A stretch of 64,000 nt of DNA from Bordetella parapertussis. GTDB lineage: Bacteria > Pseudomonadota > Gammaproteobacteria > Burkholderiales > Burkholderiaceae_C. Within the stretch, counting starts at the first letter, position 1; each line of letters starts with the position of its first letter. The position numbers and the translations under genes were made by a program. Shown one piece after another: positions 14,583 to 23,996 of the stretch. The notes beneath the pieces were generated by a model that saw nothing but the letters and a program-made list of their open reading frames with translations, did no database searches and was not told the origin of the DNA. The stretch lies in contig CAMDXA010000009.1 of the NCBI GenBank assembly GCA_945878065.1, positions 7,405 to 71,404 on the forward strand, written 5' to 3'.

Positions 14583-15881
14583 ATGTCTTTATCTAAAACG
14601 CTCCAATTGCTTATCGCTTTTTTCTGTGTGTCGACCAGTGCCTGGGCTGAAACACCCATACAACTGGTCAAAGTGGTGGGTGGCTTGAACAAGCCATTGG
14701 CCATGGTTCAGCCCCAAGGTGATACGCGCATGTTCATCATGGAACACGAGGGCCTGATCAAAATTTTGGAAGACGGAAAAATCACCCAGACGCTGTTGGA
14801 CCTGACCTCCAAAGTTGTGCCGTTCAACTCCGACTACAGCGAAACCGGTTTGCTTGGACTGGCGCTGCATCCCAATTTTCAAAAAAACGGCAAGTTTTAT
14901 GTGGCGTATTCCGCTCCTTTTGGGTCTGACAAGACCATCGCTCCTCCCGGGTTTTCGCACCTCAACGTGGTCGAAGAGTTTGTGGTGGGCAAAAACCAAA
15001 AAACGCCGGTTGACCCCAATTCAGGCAAACGCATACATTCTTTGGCTTGGCCCCATTTCAACCACAACGGTCATTGGATAGGTTTTGGCCCGGACCAAAT
15101 GCTTTACATATCGACCGGCGACGGCGGCTATAAGGCCGAATGGACTGACAAAAAAGCCAACTACAACAGTCAGAAATTAGACAATTACTTCGGGAAAATT
15201 CTTCGTATTGATGTGTCACAAATCAGCAAAGACAAGTCTTACCGGGTTCCTGCTGACAACCCCATGGTCAAAGTACCTGACGCACTGCCTGAAATTTGGG
15301 CCTTTGGGTTGCGTGATCCGTGGCGCTGTTCTTTTGACACCAAAGGCAGCAAACAATTGATTTGTGGCGATGTCCAAGAAGACAGCTTTGAGTCCATCAA
15401 AATCATTGAAAAAGGCAAGAACATGGGTTGGCCAATAGTCGAAGGCCAGATGCGCTGCTTCAGCTGGGAAAACCCCCAAGTCCACAAAGACAACTGTGAC
15501 AAATCGGCGATCAATCCTGCTGTCATCGAGTATCCCAATTGTTCCGCTGTGCCGACGGGTTGCAAAGGTATTTCCGTGGCCGGCGGTTACGTTCACCGGG
15601 GCAGTTCCGCCCAGTTAAACGGCAAGTATATTTTTGGCGATTGGAGCAAGCGGTTTGACCAAAACGACGGTCAAATTTTTGTGGCTTCACCGACCAAAAA
15701 AGGCGCTTGGTCCATGGTTAACACACGCATACAAATGAGTGAACCGATGGCCAATGGAAAACTGCCCTATGTCTTGGCATTTGCCCAAGATGCCAAAGGC
15801 AATGTGTATGCTTTGACGGCAGTCAATAGCAAGCGCAACAAGGTGTTCGAAGACGCTATCTATTTGGTCAAAGCTGACTAA
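14583..15881 (+). CDS. Secreted PQQ-dependent sugar dehydrogenase (GSDH/YliI family)
   Basis: A 432-residue protein with a Sec signal peptide (MSLSKTLQLLIAFFCVSTSAWA, likely cut before ETP). The mature part is a six-bladed beta-propeller of the glucose/sorbosone dehydrogenase family. Conserved blocks are ETGLLGLALHPNFQKNGKFY, HFNHNGHWIGFGPDQMLYIS followed by TGDGG, and EIWAFGLRDPWRCSFD. These supply the PQQ and calcium pocket in soluble aldose dehydrogenases. Periplasmic oxidation of sugars or related aldoses is expected, but the substrate cannot be read from sequence. An in-frame extension to 14223 overlaps the upstream gene in another frame and lacks a signal peptide, so ATG 14583 is used. 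A convergent amidase lies 42 bases downstream across a hairpin. Confidence 0.88.
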   Translation: MSLSKTLQLLIAFFCVSTSAWAETPIQLVKVVGGLNKPLAMVQPQGDTRMFIMEHEGLIKILEDGKITQTLLDLTSKVVPFNSDYSETGLLGLALHPNFQKNGKFYVAYSAPFGSDKTIAPPGFSHLNVVEEFVVGKNQKTPVDPNSGKRIHSLAWPHFNHNGHWIGFGPDQMLYISTGDGGYKAEWTDKKANYNSQKLDNYFGKILRIDVSQISKDKSYRVPADNPMVKVPDALPEIWAFGLRDPWRCSFDTKGSKQLICGDVQEDSFESIKIIEKGKNMGWPIVEGQMRCFSWENPQVHKDNCDKSAINPAVIEYPNCSAVPTGCKGISVAGGYVHRGSSAQLNGKYIFGDWSKRFDQNDGQIFVASPTKKGAWSMVNTRIQMSEPMANGKLPYVLAFAQDAKGNVYALTAVNSKRNKVFEDAIYLVKAD

Positions 15882-15891
15882 ATAATTGGCG

Positions 15892-15922
15892 CCTAAGCGG
15901 CTGAGTCGTCATGCCGCTTGGG
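15892..15922. terminator. Bidirectional hairpin between convergent genes
   Basis: CCTAAGCGGC (15892-15901) pairs with GCCGCTTGGG (15913-15922) over ten positions, one of them a T-G wobble, around an 11-base loop. It fills the 42-base gap between the sugar dehydrogenase and the convergent amidase. There is no T tract on either side, so it may block read-through only partly or act in 3'-end stability. Confidence 0.45.
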
Positions 15923-15923
15923 T

Positions 15924-17372
15924 TCAGCCCGGCACCTTATCTGAAACTGGGTGGCGAGCTAACCAATCGCTCGCCGCTTCTTCGTAAGCCAAGCCCAATT
16001 CGATTACCGCCAAGTCACCGCGTGCTTGGCCGATCAACTGCATGCCCATGGGCAGTCCCTGCGAATTGAAACCGCAGGGGACATTCAGTGCAGGCAAACC
16101 GGCCAGACTGGCGTACAGCGTCACTTCCATCCAACGGTGGTAGGTGTCCATGGACACTGGGCCGTTCGGTGTCTCAATCACATGGGGCCAGCGCATTTCG
16201 ATGGCAAACGGCCACACTTGCGCGCTGGGCAAGACCAGCATGTCAAAGCGGCTGAGCAATTCCAACATGTGTTGGTAGAAAGCGCTGCGCTCGGTGCTGG
16301 CTTTTAAGAAGTCAGTGGCTGTCATGCCGATGGCTTGGTCATATTCCCATAGCGCTTCTTCCTTGCAAGCATCGCGGCCACGCGCGACCATGGGCGCAAT
16401 CCGTGACGCGGTCAACACACGCCGCCAAGCCAGCCAGGTTTGCCACACGGCCGCAGGTGAAAAATTCGGCGACACAGTCTCTACATGCGCGCCCAAGTCG
16501 GTCAAACGTTGCAGACCGTTTTCACAGGCTTTCAATACACCATCTTCCATCGGCAAATAGCCATTCAGGTCACCCAGCCAGCCTATGCGCAAACCTTTGG
16601 CCTTGGGCGCAAGCTGCGACGACCAGCCAGTCGGCAAACTGGCTAACGACAAAGGCGCACGCGCATCAAAACCTGACATGGTTTCCAGCAGACGTGCCAA
16701 ATCGGAGACGTGCCGCGCCATCGGGCCATCAGTGCTGAGCTGGCTGACCCAGACATCGTTCACCGGACATGCAGGTACGCGGCCTTGCGAAGGCCGCATG
16801 CCGAACACATTGTTCCAGCCCGCCGGGTTGCGCAGGCTGCCCATGAAATCCGAACCGTCGGCCACTGGCAACATGCGCTGAGCCAAAGCCACCGCCGCGC
16901 CGCCGCTGCTGCCGCCCGCAGTGAATGCAGGGTTGAAGGCGTTAGGCGTGGCGCCGAACACCGGATTGAAAGTGTTTGAACCCAGACCCCATTCGGGCGT
17001 ATTGGTTTTGCCAATCACTATGCCACCCGCGGCTTTCATGCGCTGCACCAGCAACGCGTCATGCGCGGGAATGTTGTCGCGAAGCAGCACAGAGCCGCAT
17101 GTGGTTGGAATGCCCGCCACATCCACCAAGTCCTTGAAGGCCAGGGGTATGCCGTGCAGCCAGCCGCGCGAATCACCAGTAGTGAGTTCAGCATCGCAAG
17201 CATCGGCTTGTTGAAGCAGCAAGTCGGCGTCTTGCAAATTGACGATGGCATTGACCTGCGGGTTGATGGCTGCGATACGCTGTAAAAATGCTTGCATGAC
17301 CTCGCGACAAGATAATTCCCCGCGATGGATACTGGCAGACAATTGCAAGGCGCTGAGTTCGTGAATAGCCAT
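15924..17372 (-). CDS. Amidase-signature family amidase
   Basis: A 482-residue amidase-signature hydrolase. The Ser-cisSer-Lys triad is visible: the lysine in GIPLAFKDLVD, the cis-serine in AGGSSGGAAVAL, and the nucleophile serine in DGSDFMGSLRNPA. The last motif differs slightly from the common GTDxxGSIRxPA. Such enzymes hydrolyse carboxamides; the substrate cannot be inferred from sequence. ATG 17372 (MAIHELSALQLSASI) is chosen, since further in-frame sequence reaching 17606 has no family similarity and runs into the divergent gene. It faces the transporter gene start at 17452 across 79 bases, so the two probably share a control region. With the second amidase at 23997 it brackets the transporter locus. 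Confidence 0.9.
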   Translation of the reverse strand: MAIHELSALQLSASIHRGELSCREVMQAFLQRIAAINPQVNAIVNLQDADLLLQQADACDAELTTGDSRGWLHGIPLAFKDLVDVAGIPTTCGSVLLRDNIPAHDALLVQRMKAAGGIVIGKTNTPEWGLGSNTFNPVFGATPNAFNPAFTAGGSSGGAAVALAQRMLPVADGSDFMGSLRNPAGWNNVFGMRPSQGRVPACPVNDVWVSQLSTDGPMARHVSDLARLLETMSGFDARAPLSLASLPTGWSSQLAPKAKGLRIGWLGDLNGYLPMEDGVLKACENGLQRLTDLGAHVETVSPNFSPAAVWQTWLAWRRVLTASRIAPMVARGRDACKEEALWEYDQAIGMTATDFLKASTERSAFYQHMLELLSRFDMLVLPSAQVWPFAIEMRWPHVIETPNGPVSMDTYHRWMEVTLYASLAGLPALNVPCGFNSQGLPMGMQLIGQARGDLAVIELGLAYEEAASDWLARHPVSDKVPG

Positions 17373-17451
17373 AGTGCAGGACACCTGAATGAATTCGTTT
17401 ATATTGAAGCAGAGATTGAAATGTAGCCGCCTGCGGGCGCAAGGGGAACCC

Positions 17452-19047
17452 ATGACACGCCGAGTATTTTTAAAAGCCATGGCCGCCACAGCTTTGGCCG
17501 CTGGTTTTTTTGTACAGGTGCAAGCGCAAAACGCTGTGCCCGCCAATAAAGTATTGCGATTTGTGCCGCATGCCAACTTGGCGGTGCTGGACCCCATCTG
17601 GACCACCGCTTATGTGACCCGTAACCACGGTTACATGATTTACGACACCTTGTTTTCTGAAGATGCCAAAGGAAAAATCCAGCCGCAAATGGTGCAAAGC
17701 CACAGCACCAGCAAGGACGGCAAAGTCTGGACGTTTAAATTGCGCAGCGGTTTGGCTTTTCACGATGGCAAACCGGTGACCAGTGAAGATGTGGCGGCCT
17801 CGCTCAAGCGATGGTCCACGCGCGACACCATGGGCGGCGTGTTGTTCGGGTTTGTCGACAAGTTGGAAACGCCTGACGCGAATACGTTTCGCATGGTGCT
17901 CAAAGAGCCTTGCGCGATCGTGCTGGAGGCTTTGGGCAAAGCCTCTTCGAATGTGCCGTTCATCATGCCGGCGCGCATTGCAGTCACACCCGGCACCGAG
18001 CAAATCAAAGAACACATTGGCTCGGGCCCGTTCATTTTCAAACCTGACGAATTCAAACCCGGCTCGGTGGCTGTTTATGAGCGCAACACCAAGTATGTGC
18101 CGCGCAGCGAAGCGCCGAGCGGATTGGCTGGCGGCAGACCGTTGAATTTTGATCGGGTGGAATGGGTCATCATTCGCGACCCGCAAACCCAGTTCAATGC
18201 CATCGTCGCCGGTGAAGTCGACATGATCGAGCAACCCAGCTTCGAGCAGTACGAGACCTTGAAGAAAACCGCAGGCGTCAAGATTGATGATTTCGCGCCT
18301 TCCGGTTTTCAGTACATCATGCGTTTCAACCACATACACCCGCCGTTCAATAACCCCAAGATTCGACAAGCCGCCATGCTCGCGGTCGGTCAACAAGCGT
18401 TTATCAACACGCAGGTCGGTGTGCCTGAATTGGGACGCTTGTGCCGCAGCATTTACCCGTGCAGTTCAGCTTTTGCGGATCAAGCCAACCCCAACTTCAC
18501 CGGGGTGGTCAATCCTGCCAAGGCCCGCGAGTTGTTGAAAGAAGCCGGCTATGACGGCAAACCGATTGTGATGATGCGGCCCACGGATTTGTCGGCCATC
18601 ACCAAGCTGCCGCTGGTGGCCAAGCAGCAATTGGAAGCCGCCGGTTTCAAAGTGGATTTGCAACAAATGGACTGGGCCTCGCTGGTGGCGCGTCGCGCCA
18701 AAAAAGACCCGCCCAACCAAGGCGGCTGGAACATGTTTTTCACCACCTGGAGCGCAGGCGATATTGACAGCCCGCTCACCAGTGCCATGCTGAACACCAA
18801 GGGTGCAACGGGGTGGTTCGGCTGGCAAGACGAGCCGCGTATTGAAGAATTGAAAGCCAAATTTGCGCGTGCCCAAGATGCCGGTGAACGCAAAAAAATC
18901 GCCTCTGAGATTCAATCGATTGTGTTTGAAACCGCGTCTTATGTGCCGCTGGGCGAATACCGCAACCCAACCGTGCTGCGCAACAACGTCAGCGGTTTGT
19001 TGCAAACCCCCGGCATCCCGGTGATGTGGGGACTGGCCAAGCGCTGA
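17452..19047 (+). CDS. Peptide/nickel-type ABC transporter solute-binding protein with Tat-like signal
   Basis: A 531-residue family 5 (DppA/OppA-like) solute-binding protein. The N-terminus TRRVFLKAMAATALAAGFF has the twin-arginine pattern (S/T)RRxFLK, followed by a hydrophobic stretch and VQAQ, a plausible AxA-type cleavage site. This suggests export in folded form by Tat, which is unusual though not unknown for this family. Family features include the DPIWTTAYVTRNHGYMIYDT block and FKLRSGLAFHDGKPVTSEDV. AAGGGGA lies just upstream of ATG 17452; an earlier in-frame ATG at 17389 has no such site and would bury the signal. It heads an operon with two permeases, a double ATPase, an M81 peptidase and an amidase. 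Confidence 0.92.
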   Translation: MTRRVFLKAMAATALAAGFFVQVQAQNAVPANKVLRFVPHANLAVLDPIWTTAYVTRNHGYMIYDTLFSEDAKGKIQPQMVQSHSTSKDGKVWTFKLRSGLAFHDGKPVTSEDVAASLKRWSTRDTMGGVLFGFVDKLETPDANTFRMVLKEPCAIVLEALGKASSNVPFIMPARIAVTPGTEQIKEHIGSGPFIFKPDEFKPGSVAVYERNTKYVPRSEAPSGLAGGRPLNFDRVEWVIIRDPQTQFNAIVAGEVDMIEQPSFEQYETLKKTAGVKIDDFAPSGFQYIMRFNHIHPPFNNPKIRQAAMLAVGQQAFINTQVGVPELGRLCRSIYPCSSAFADQANPNFTGVVNPAKARELLKEAGYDGKPIVMMRPTDLSAITKLPLVAKQQLEAAGFKVDLQQMDWASLVARRAKKDPPNQGGWNMFFTTWSAGDIDSPLTSAMLNTKGATGWFGWQDEPRIEELKAKFARAQDAGERKKIASEIQSIVFETASYVPLGEYRNPTVLRNNVSGLLQTPGIPVMWGLAKR

Positions 19048-19049
19048 CC

Positions 19050-20003
19050 ATGGCATCTTTTCTGATTCGCCGTTTGCTGGCGGTGCTGCCTGTGTTGCTG
19101 GTGGTGTCGCTCTTGGTGTTTTTCATGTTGCGGCTCGCGCCCGGTGACCCTGCGGCGGTGATCGCAGGCAATAACGCCACCAGCGAAGACATCGCCAACA
19201 TCCGCGCGCACATGGGTTTGGACAAGCCCATCGCCGTGCAATATGTGTTGTGGCTGGGCCAGGTGCTGCAAGGCGATCTTGGGTACTCCTATTACTTAAG
19301 CAAACCCGTCACTGCTTTGGTGGCGCAACGCGTGGAACCTACCTTGTCGCTGGCATTGGGCACGGTGTTGCTGGCCGTGTGTATCGCGGTGCCACTGGGC
19401 AGTCTGGCTGCGTGGCGCATGGGCGGTTGGTTGGACCGGGGCTTGTCAGCGTTTTCAGTGGCCGGTTTTTCGGTGCCGGTGTTTGTCATCGCTTACCTGT
19501 TGATTTATGTGTTCGCCATGCAATTGCAATTGCTGCCGGTGCAAGGCTATAAACCGATCAGCGGCCCGCAGTCGCAAGGCATATGGGCGTGGATGCGCCA
19601 ACTCATACTGCCGTGGTTGACCTTGTCCACCGTCTACGTGGCTTTGATTGCGCGTATCACACGCGCCAGTGTGTCTGAAGCGTTACAAGAAGATTTCATC
19701 CGCACTGCGCGTGCCAAAGGTCTGGCTGAACGCACGGTCTTGGTTCGCCATGCGCTGGCGAATGCAGCCGTGCCCATCGTCACCGTGGTTGGTATCGGCG
19801 TGGCCTTGCTGATAGGCGGTGTGGTGGTGACCGAAACCGTGTTCGCGATTCCCGGCTTAGGTTCACTCACTGTGGACGCGGTGCTGAACCGCGACTTTCC
19901 CGTCATACAAGGGCTGGTGTTGTTGTTCTCGCTCAGCTATGTGTTGATCAACTTGCTGGTGGACACCAGCTATGTCTGGCTCGACCCGAGGATTCGCCAC
20001 TGA
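19050..20003 (+). CDS. ABC transporter permease, DppB/GsiC type
   Basis: A 317-residue inner-membrane permease with about six transmembrane helices. The N-terminal signature is FLIRRLLAVLPVLLVVSLLV and the conserved early block is RLAPGDPAAVIAG. The EAA loop that contacts the ATPase is ARAKGLAERTVLVRHALANA. The start is ATG 19050, two bases after the binding-protein stop. The in-frame codons before it lie within the upstream gene. Its last base is shared with the start of the second permease (TGATG), so the two are translated together and should form a heterodimer. Confidence 0.93.
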   Translation: MASFLIRRLLAVLPVLLVVSLLVFFMLRLAPGDPAAVIAGNNATSEDIANIRAHMGLDKPIAVQYVLWLGQVLQGDLGYSYYLSKPVTALVAQRVEPTLSLALGTVLLAVCIAVPLGSLAAWRMGGWLDRGLSAFSVAGFSVPVFVIAYLLIYVFAMQLQLLPVQGYKPISGPQSQGIWAWMRQLILPWLTLSTVYVALIARITRASVSEALQEDFIRTARAKGLAERTVLVRHALANAAVPIVTVVGIGVALLIGGVVVTETVFAIPGLGSLTVDAVLNRDFPVIQGLVLLFSLSYVLINLLVDTSYVWLDPRIRH

Positions 20004-20881
20004 TGGCCACGCTCAATCAACGTTTATGGGACCACGGTTCGGTGCGCTTCGGCGCGGCGGTGTTGTTGTTCGTGCTGTTGTTGTCGCTGGCCGCGCCTTG
20101 GTTGGGAACGGTGGATCCTGCGGCCATGGACTCGAATGTCATCAGCCAGCCCGCCGGTAAAAGCGGCGCATTCAATTTGCCCGACGGCAGCGTGGTGCAA
20201 CACACGTTTTGGCTGGGCACCGACAACTTCGGCCGCGATGTGTACAGCCGCGTCATGTATGGCGGGCGCATCTCTTTGGTGGTCGGTATTTGTACGTCTT
20301 TGCTGGCTCTGTCGCTCGGTGGTTTGTGCGGCATGTTGGCCGGTTATTTCCGCCGCGTCGATGCCGTGCTCATGCGTTTCATGGACGGCTTGATGGCCAT
20401 ACCTGCGGTGTTGTTGGCGATTGCTTTGGTTTCAGTGTTGGGCGCGAGTGTGGCCACGGTGGTGGTGGCGATTGCCATTCCCGAAGTACCGCGCGTCACA
20501 CGCTTGGTGCGCTCGCTCGTGTTGAGTCTGCGCGAAGAAGCCTATGTGGAAGCGGCCCGCGCTTTGGCCACACCGACGGCGGTGATTTTGTGGCGACACA
20601 TCCTGCCCAACGCCATGGCGCCGCTGTTGGTGCAAGGCACGTTCGTGGCGGCGTCGGCGGTGTTGACCGAAGCGATTCTGAGTTTTCTCGGTTTGGGCTT
20701 GCCACCGGACGTGCCGACCTGGGGCAACATCATGGCCGAGGGCCGGGTGCAGTTCAGCATACAGCCGGGCAATGTGTTGTACCCCGCGCTGTTTTTGGTG
20801 CCGACCGTGCTCGCCATCAATGTGCTGGGTGACGGTTTGCGCGATGTGCTCGACCCCAAATTTGCCAAGCGGGTGGGTTGA
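20003..20881 (+). CDS. ABC transporter permease, DppC/GsiD type
   Basis: A 292-residue second permease of the peptide-type importer. It has the DppC-family periplasmic signature HTFWLGTDNFGRDVYSRVMY after the first membrane helix. The EAA loop is near residues 180-200 (YVEAARALATPTAVILWRHI, then LPNAMAP). The C-terminal FLGLGLPPDVPTWGNIMAEG is also typical of this subfamily. Start and stop both overlap the neighbouring genes (TGATG at each junction), pointing to tight stoichiometric translation with the first permease and the ATPase. Confidence 0.94.
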   Translation: MATLNQRLWDHGSVRFGAAVLLFVLLLSLAAPWLGTVDPAAMDSNVISQPAGKSGAFNLPDGSVVQHTFWLGTDNFGRDVYSRVMYGGRISLVVGICTSLLALSLGGLCGMLAGYFRRVDAVLMRFMDGLMAIPAVLLAIALVSVLGASVATVVVAIAIPEVPRVTRLVRSLVLSLREEAYVEAARALATPTAVILWRHILPNAMAPLLVQGTFVAASAVLTEAILSFLGLGLPPDVPTWGNIMAEGRVQFSIQPGNVLYPALFLVPTVLAINVLGDGLRDVLDPKFAKRVG

Positions 20882-22479
20882 TGAACACAGCTGTTTTGTC
20901 AGTTCAAAACTTGGCGGTCGCTTTACCTGCCGGGGCTGACCGCAGCCATGCTCTACAAGACATTTCTCTCCACTTAAACGCCGGTGAAACCTTGTGCGTG
21001 GTCGGCGAATCCGGTTCGGGTAAGTCGGTGCTGGCAATGGCGGTCATGGGATTGCTGGCGCGTGAATTGCGTGTCACCGCTGGCAGTATCCATCTGCAAA
21101 ACGAATCGCTATTGGGCGCAAGCGAAGAGCGCATGCGCGGCTTGCGCGGGCGTGCCATGGGCATGGTGTTTCAAGAGCCGATGACCGCATTGAACCCGGT
21201 GATGCGCTGCGGTGAACAAATCGACGAGGTACTGCGCTGTCACACCGATTGGCCGCCCACCCAACGCCGTGAGGCCGTGTTGCAGATCATTCAACAGGTG
21301 CGCTTGCCCGAACCTGAGCGCATGATAGACAGTTACCCGCACCAACTCAGCGGCGGGCAACGCCAGCGCATCGTGATTGCCATGGCCATGGTGCTCAAAC
21401 CCGCCTTGCTGATTTGCGACGAACCGACCACGGCGCTGGACGTGACCACCCAGCAAGAAATATTGAAACTCATCAAGCAGTTGCAGCAAGACAGCGGCAC
21501 AGCGGTGCTGTTCATCACGCACGACATGGGTGTGGTGGCGGATATCGCCGACCGGGTGCTGGTGATGCACCGTGGCGTGCAAGTCGAGCAGGGCGAGCGC
21601 GCACAAGTGTTGCAACAACCGCGCGCGGATTACACGCGCCAGTTATTGGCAGCCGTGCCAAACATGACGCCGCCTGCGCCACGTCACGTGCCTGACACGC
21701 CGCCGGTGCTGCGGGTGCAAGACCTGCGCAAAACCTATGTCAGCCGCGAAGGCTGGGCGACGGTGCGTCGCACCGATGCCTTGGTCAACGCTGGCCTGTC
21801 TTTGCGTGCCGGTGAAACCCTGGGCATCGTTGGCGAATCGGGTTCGGGCAAGTCCACGCTGGCGCGTTGTGTGTTGCGTTTGATCGACCCGGACAGCGGC
21901 GCAATTTTCTGGGGCGAAGACAACATCGCCGCATTGACTGAAGCGCAATTACGGCCTTTGCGCCATCGCATACAAGTGGTGTTTCAAGACCCGAACCGCT
22001 CGCTGAATCCGCGCATGCGTGTCGGCGAATCCATCATGGAAGGCGCTCGCAATTTTGGTTTGAGTACGCAGCAAGCGCTTGAGCGCGGCCAAGCCTTGCT
22101 GGCGCAAACCGGCTTGGATGCAAACGCCTGGGAGCGTTACCCCAGCCAGTTCAGCGGCGGTCAAAGACAGCGGATTGCACTGGCGCGTGCACTCGCTTGT
22201 CAACCCGATGTGTTGGTGGCCGACGAAGCGGTGAGTGCGCTTGATGTGTCTGTGCAAGCGCAAATTTTGGATTTGTTGCGCGAGGTGCAACGCAGCATGG
22301 GCTTGGGGCTGTTATTCATCACCCACGATTTGCGCGTGGCAGCACAACTCTGTGACAGCGTCATCGTCATGCACAAAGGCCATATCGTGGAGCACGGTAA
22401 AACCGCTGATGTGTACGCCCGCCCGCAACATGACTACACGCGCAATTTGTTGGCCAGCGTGCCCGGAGCAAATGCATGA
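20881..22479 (+). CDS. Dipeptide-type ABC transporter ATPase with two fused nucleotide-binding domains
   Basis: A 532-residue ATPase holding both nucleotide-binding domains in one chain, as in GsiA, instead of separate DppD and DppF. Domain 1 has Walker A GESGSGKSVL, signature LSGGQRQR and Walker B LLICDEPTTALD. Domain 2 has GESGSGKSTL, FSGGQRQR and VLVADEAVSALD. Domain 2 therefore has DEA in place of the usual DEP, but the catalytic glutamate is kept. ATG 20881 overlaps the permease stop, and the gene ends in an ATGA overlap with the M81 peptidase. It powers uptake through the two upstream permeases. Confidence 0.94.
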   Translation: MNTAVLSVQNLAVALPAGADRSHALQDISLHLNAGETLCVVGESGSGKSVLAMAVMGLLARELRVTAGSIHLQNESLLGASEERMRGLRGRAMGMVFQEPMTALNPVMRCGEQIDEVLRCHTDWPPTQRREAVLQIIQQVRLPEPERMIDSYPHQLSGGQRQRIVIAMAMVLKPALLICDEPTTALDVTTQQEILKLIKQLQQDSGTAVLFITHDMGVVADIADRVLVMHRGVQVEQGERAQVLQQPRADYTRQLLAAVPNMTPPAPRHVPDTPPVLRVQDLRKTYVSREGWATVRRTDALVNAGLSLRAGETLGIVGESGSGKSTLARCVLRLIDPDSGAIFWGEDNIAALTEAQLRPLRHRIQVVFQDPNRSLNPRMRVGESIMEGARNFGLSTQQALERGQALLAQTGLDANAWERYPSQFSGGQRQRIALARALACQPDVLVADEAVSALDVSVQAQILDLLREVQRSMGLGLLFITHDLRVAAQLCDSVIVMHKGHIVEHGKTADVYARPQHDYTRNLLASVPGANA

Positions 22480-23981
22480 CTTGCGTATTCATCGCCGGGT
22501 TTCAGCACGAGACCAATACGTTTGCGCCCAGCCTGGCCGATTGGGAAGCGTTCAACCGCGGTGACGCATTTCCTGCTTACATACGCGGCGAGGCCATGCA
22601 AACCCAATTCACCGGCGTGAATATTCCTGTTGGTGGATTCATCGACGCGGCCAAGCGCCACGGCTGGCAGTTGTGGCCATCGGTATGGGCGGGTGCCAGT
22701 CCGTCGTCTTATGTCACGCGTGATGCGTTCGAGCGCATCGCCACTGACCTGTTGCAAGATTTGAAGCAAGCGCTGTCTCAAGGTATTGATGCGGTGTACC
22801 TCGACTTGCACGGCGCGGCAGTGGCCGAACACGCAGACGATGCAGAAGGCGAATTGCTGGCGCGTGTGCGTGCGATCATCGGCGAGAACATGCCTTTGGT
22901 GGCGAGTTTGGATTTACATGCCAACGTCACACAGCGTATGCTGGCCACAGCAGATGCTTTGGTGGCTTACCGCACCTACCCGCATATCGACATGGCCGAG
23001 ACCGGTGAACGCGCCGCCGAATTGCTGCAGCGGCGTTTGCGTTTGGGGCGGCGTGAAGCGCTGACGGTGCATCGCTTGCCTTACTTGATTTCACTCAACG
23101 CGCAATCGACCTGGTTGCAACCGGCCAAAGACATTTACGCAGCCATCGATGAGATCGACAAAGCGCATCACAGCGTGTTGAGTTTTTGCATGGGCTTTGC
23201 AGCCGCCGATTTTGAAGAATGCGCACCGGTGTTGTGGGCTTATGCCGGTGAAGCACACCAAGCCCAAGCCGCAGCAGACGCATTGCATCAATTGGCTGCA
23301 CCACCGGCGCAATGGCGCATCGATTTTTTAGAGGCGCGCGAAGCTGTCGCGCAGGCTTTGGCTTTGGCCGCACAACACACTCGCCCGGTATTGATTGCCG
23401 ACACGCAAGACAACCCCGGTGCCGGTGGAGACAGCAACACCACCGGCATGTTGCATGCGCTGCTGCAACAAGGCGCAGGACAGCGTTTCCCCGGTGCAGT
23501 GGCGCTGGGTTTGATGTACCACCCCGAGGTCGCGGCCAAGGCATACGCCGCTGGTGTCGGTGCATTGATCGATGTGGTCTTGGGTGTGTCAGTGACGACT
23601 TATTCAGGCATGAGCGATGCGCCACTGTCCGCGCGTGCCCGCGTAGTCGCGATCAGCGACGGGCGTTGCGTATTGAAAGGCCCCATGATGCGCGGCATGA
23701 CCAGTCAACTGGGGCAAAGTGCGTGCTTGGAAATCGAGGGCGTGTTGGTGGCTGTGGTCAGCGGCAAGGCGCAGTTGTTTGACCGCGAGATGCTGCGCAT
23801 ACTCGGCATCACGCCGGAAGCCATGAAACTGATCGTGCTGAAAAGCTCCAACCATTTTCGTGCCGATTTTGAGCCGATCGCCAGCAAGGTGTTGGTGGCC
23901 AAGGCGATTGGCCCGATGGCTGCCGACCCTGGTGATCTTCCATGGCGCAAACTCAGTGCGCACACGCGCCCCCGCGCATGA
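22476..23981 (+). CDS. M81 family (MlrC-like) metallopeptidase
   Basis: A 501-residue protein of peptidase family M81. The N-terminal motif FIAGFQHETNTFAP, the mid-domain DLHGAAVAEHADDAEGELLA, the metal-site segment SLDLHANVT and the ADTQDNPGAGGDSNTTGMLH block are all family hallmarks. Microcystinase MlrC, the named relative, cleaves linearised microcystin and nodularin in the cytoplasm; most M81 relatives have no tested substrate. The ATGA overlap (22476-22479) with the transporter ATPase implies that the enzyme acts on material brought in by that importer. The amidase gene follows 15 bases after its stop. A toxin-degrading role is possible but not supported by anything beyond family and context. 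Confidence 0.88.
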   Translation: MTCVFIAGFQHETNTFAPSLADWEAFNRGDAFPAYIRGEAMQTQFTGVNIPVGGFIDAAKRHGWQLWPSVWAGASPSSYVTRDAFERIATDLLQDLKQALSQGIDAVYLDLHGAAVAEHADDAEGELLARVRAIIGENMPLVASLDLHANVTQRMLATADALVAYRTYPHIDMAETGERAAELLQRRLRLGRREALTVHRLPYLISLNAQSTWLQPAKDIYAAIDEIDKAHHSVLSFCMGFAAADFEECAPVLWAYAGEAHQAQAAADALHQLAAPPAQWRIDFLEAREAVAQALALAAQHTRPVLIADTQDNPGAGGDSNTTGMLHALLQQGAGQRFPGAVALGLMYHPEVAAKAYAAGVGALIDVVLGVSVTTYSGMSDAPLSARARVVAISDGRCVLKGPMMRGMTSQLGQSACLEIEGVLVAVVSGKAQLFDREMLRILGITPEAMKLIVLKSSNHFRADFEPIASKVLVAKAIGPMAADPGDLPWRKLSAHTRPRA

Positions 23982-23996
23982 CACAGAGGAAAACAC

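Noticed and set aside
22476..23981. Microcystin degradation (mlr) cluster
   Set aside because: Only the MlrC-type family is present; MlrA, MlrB and MlrD homologues are absent, so a full pathway is not supported.
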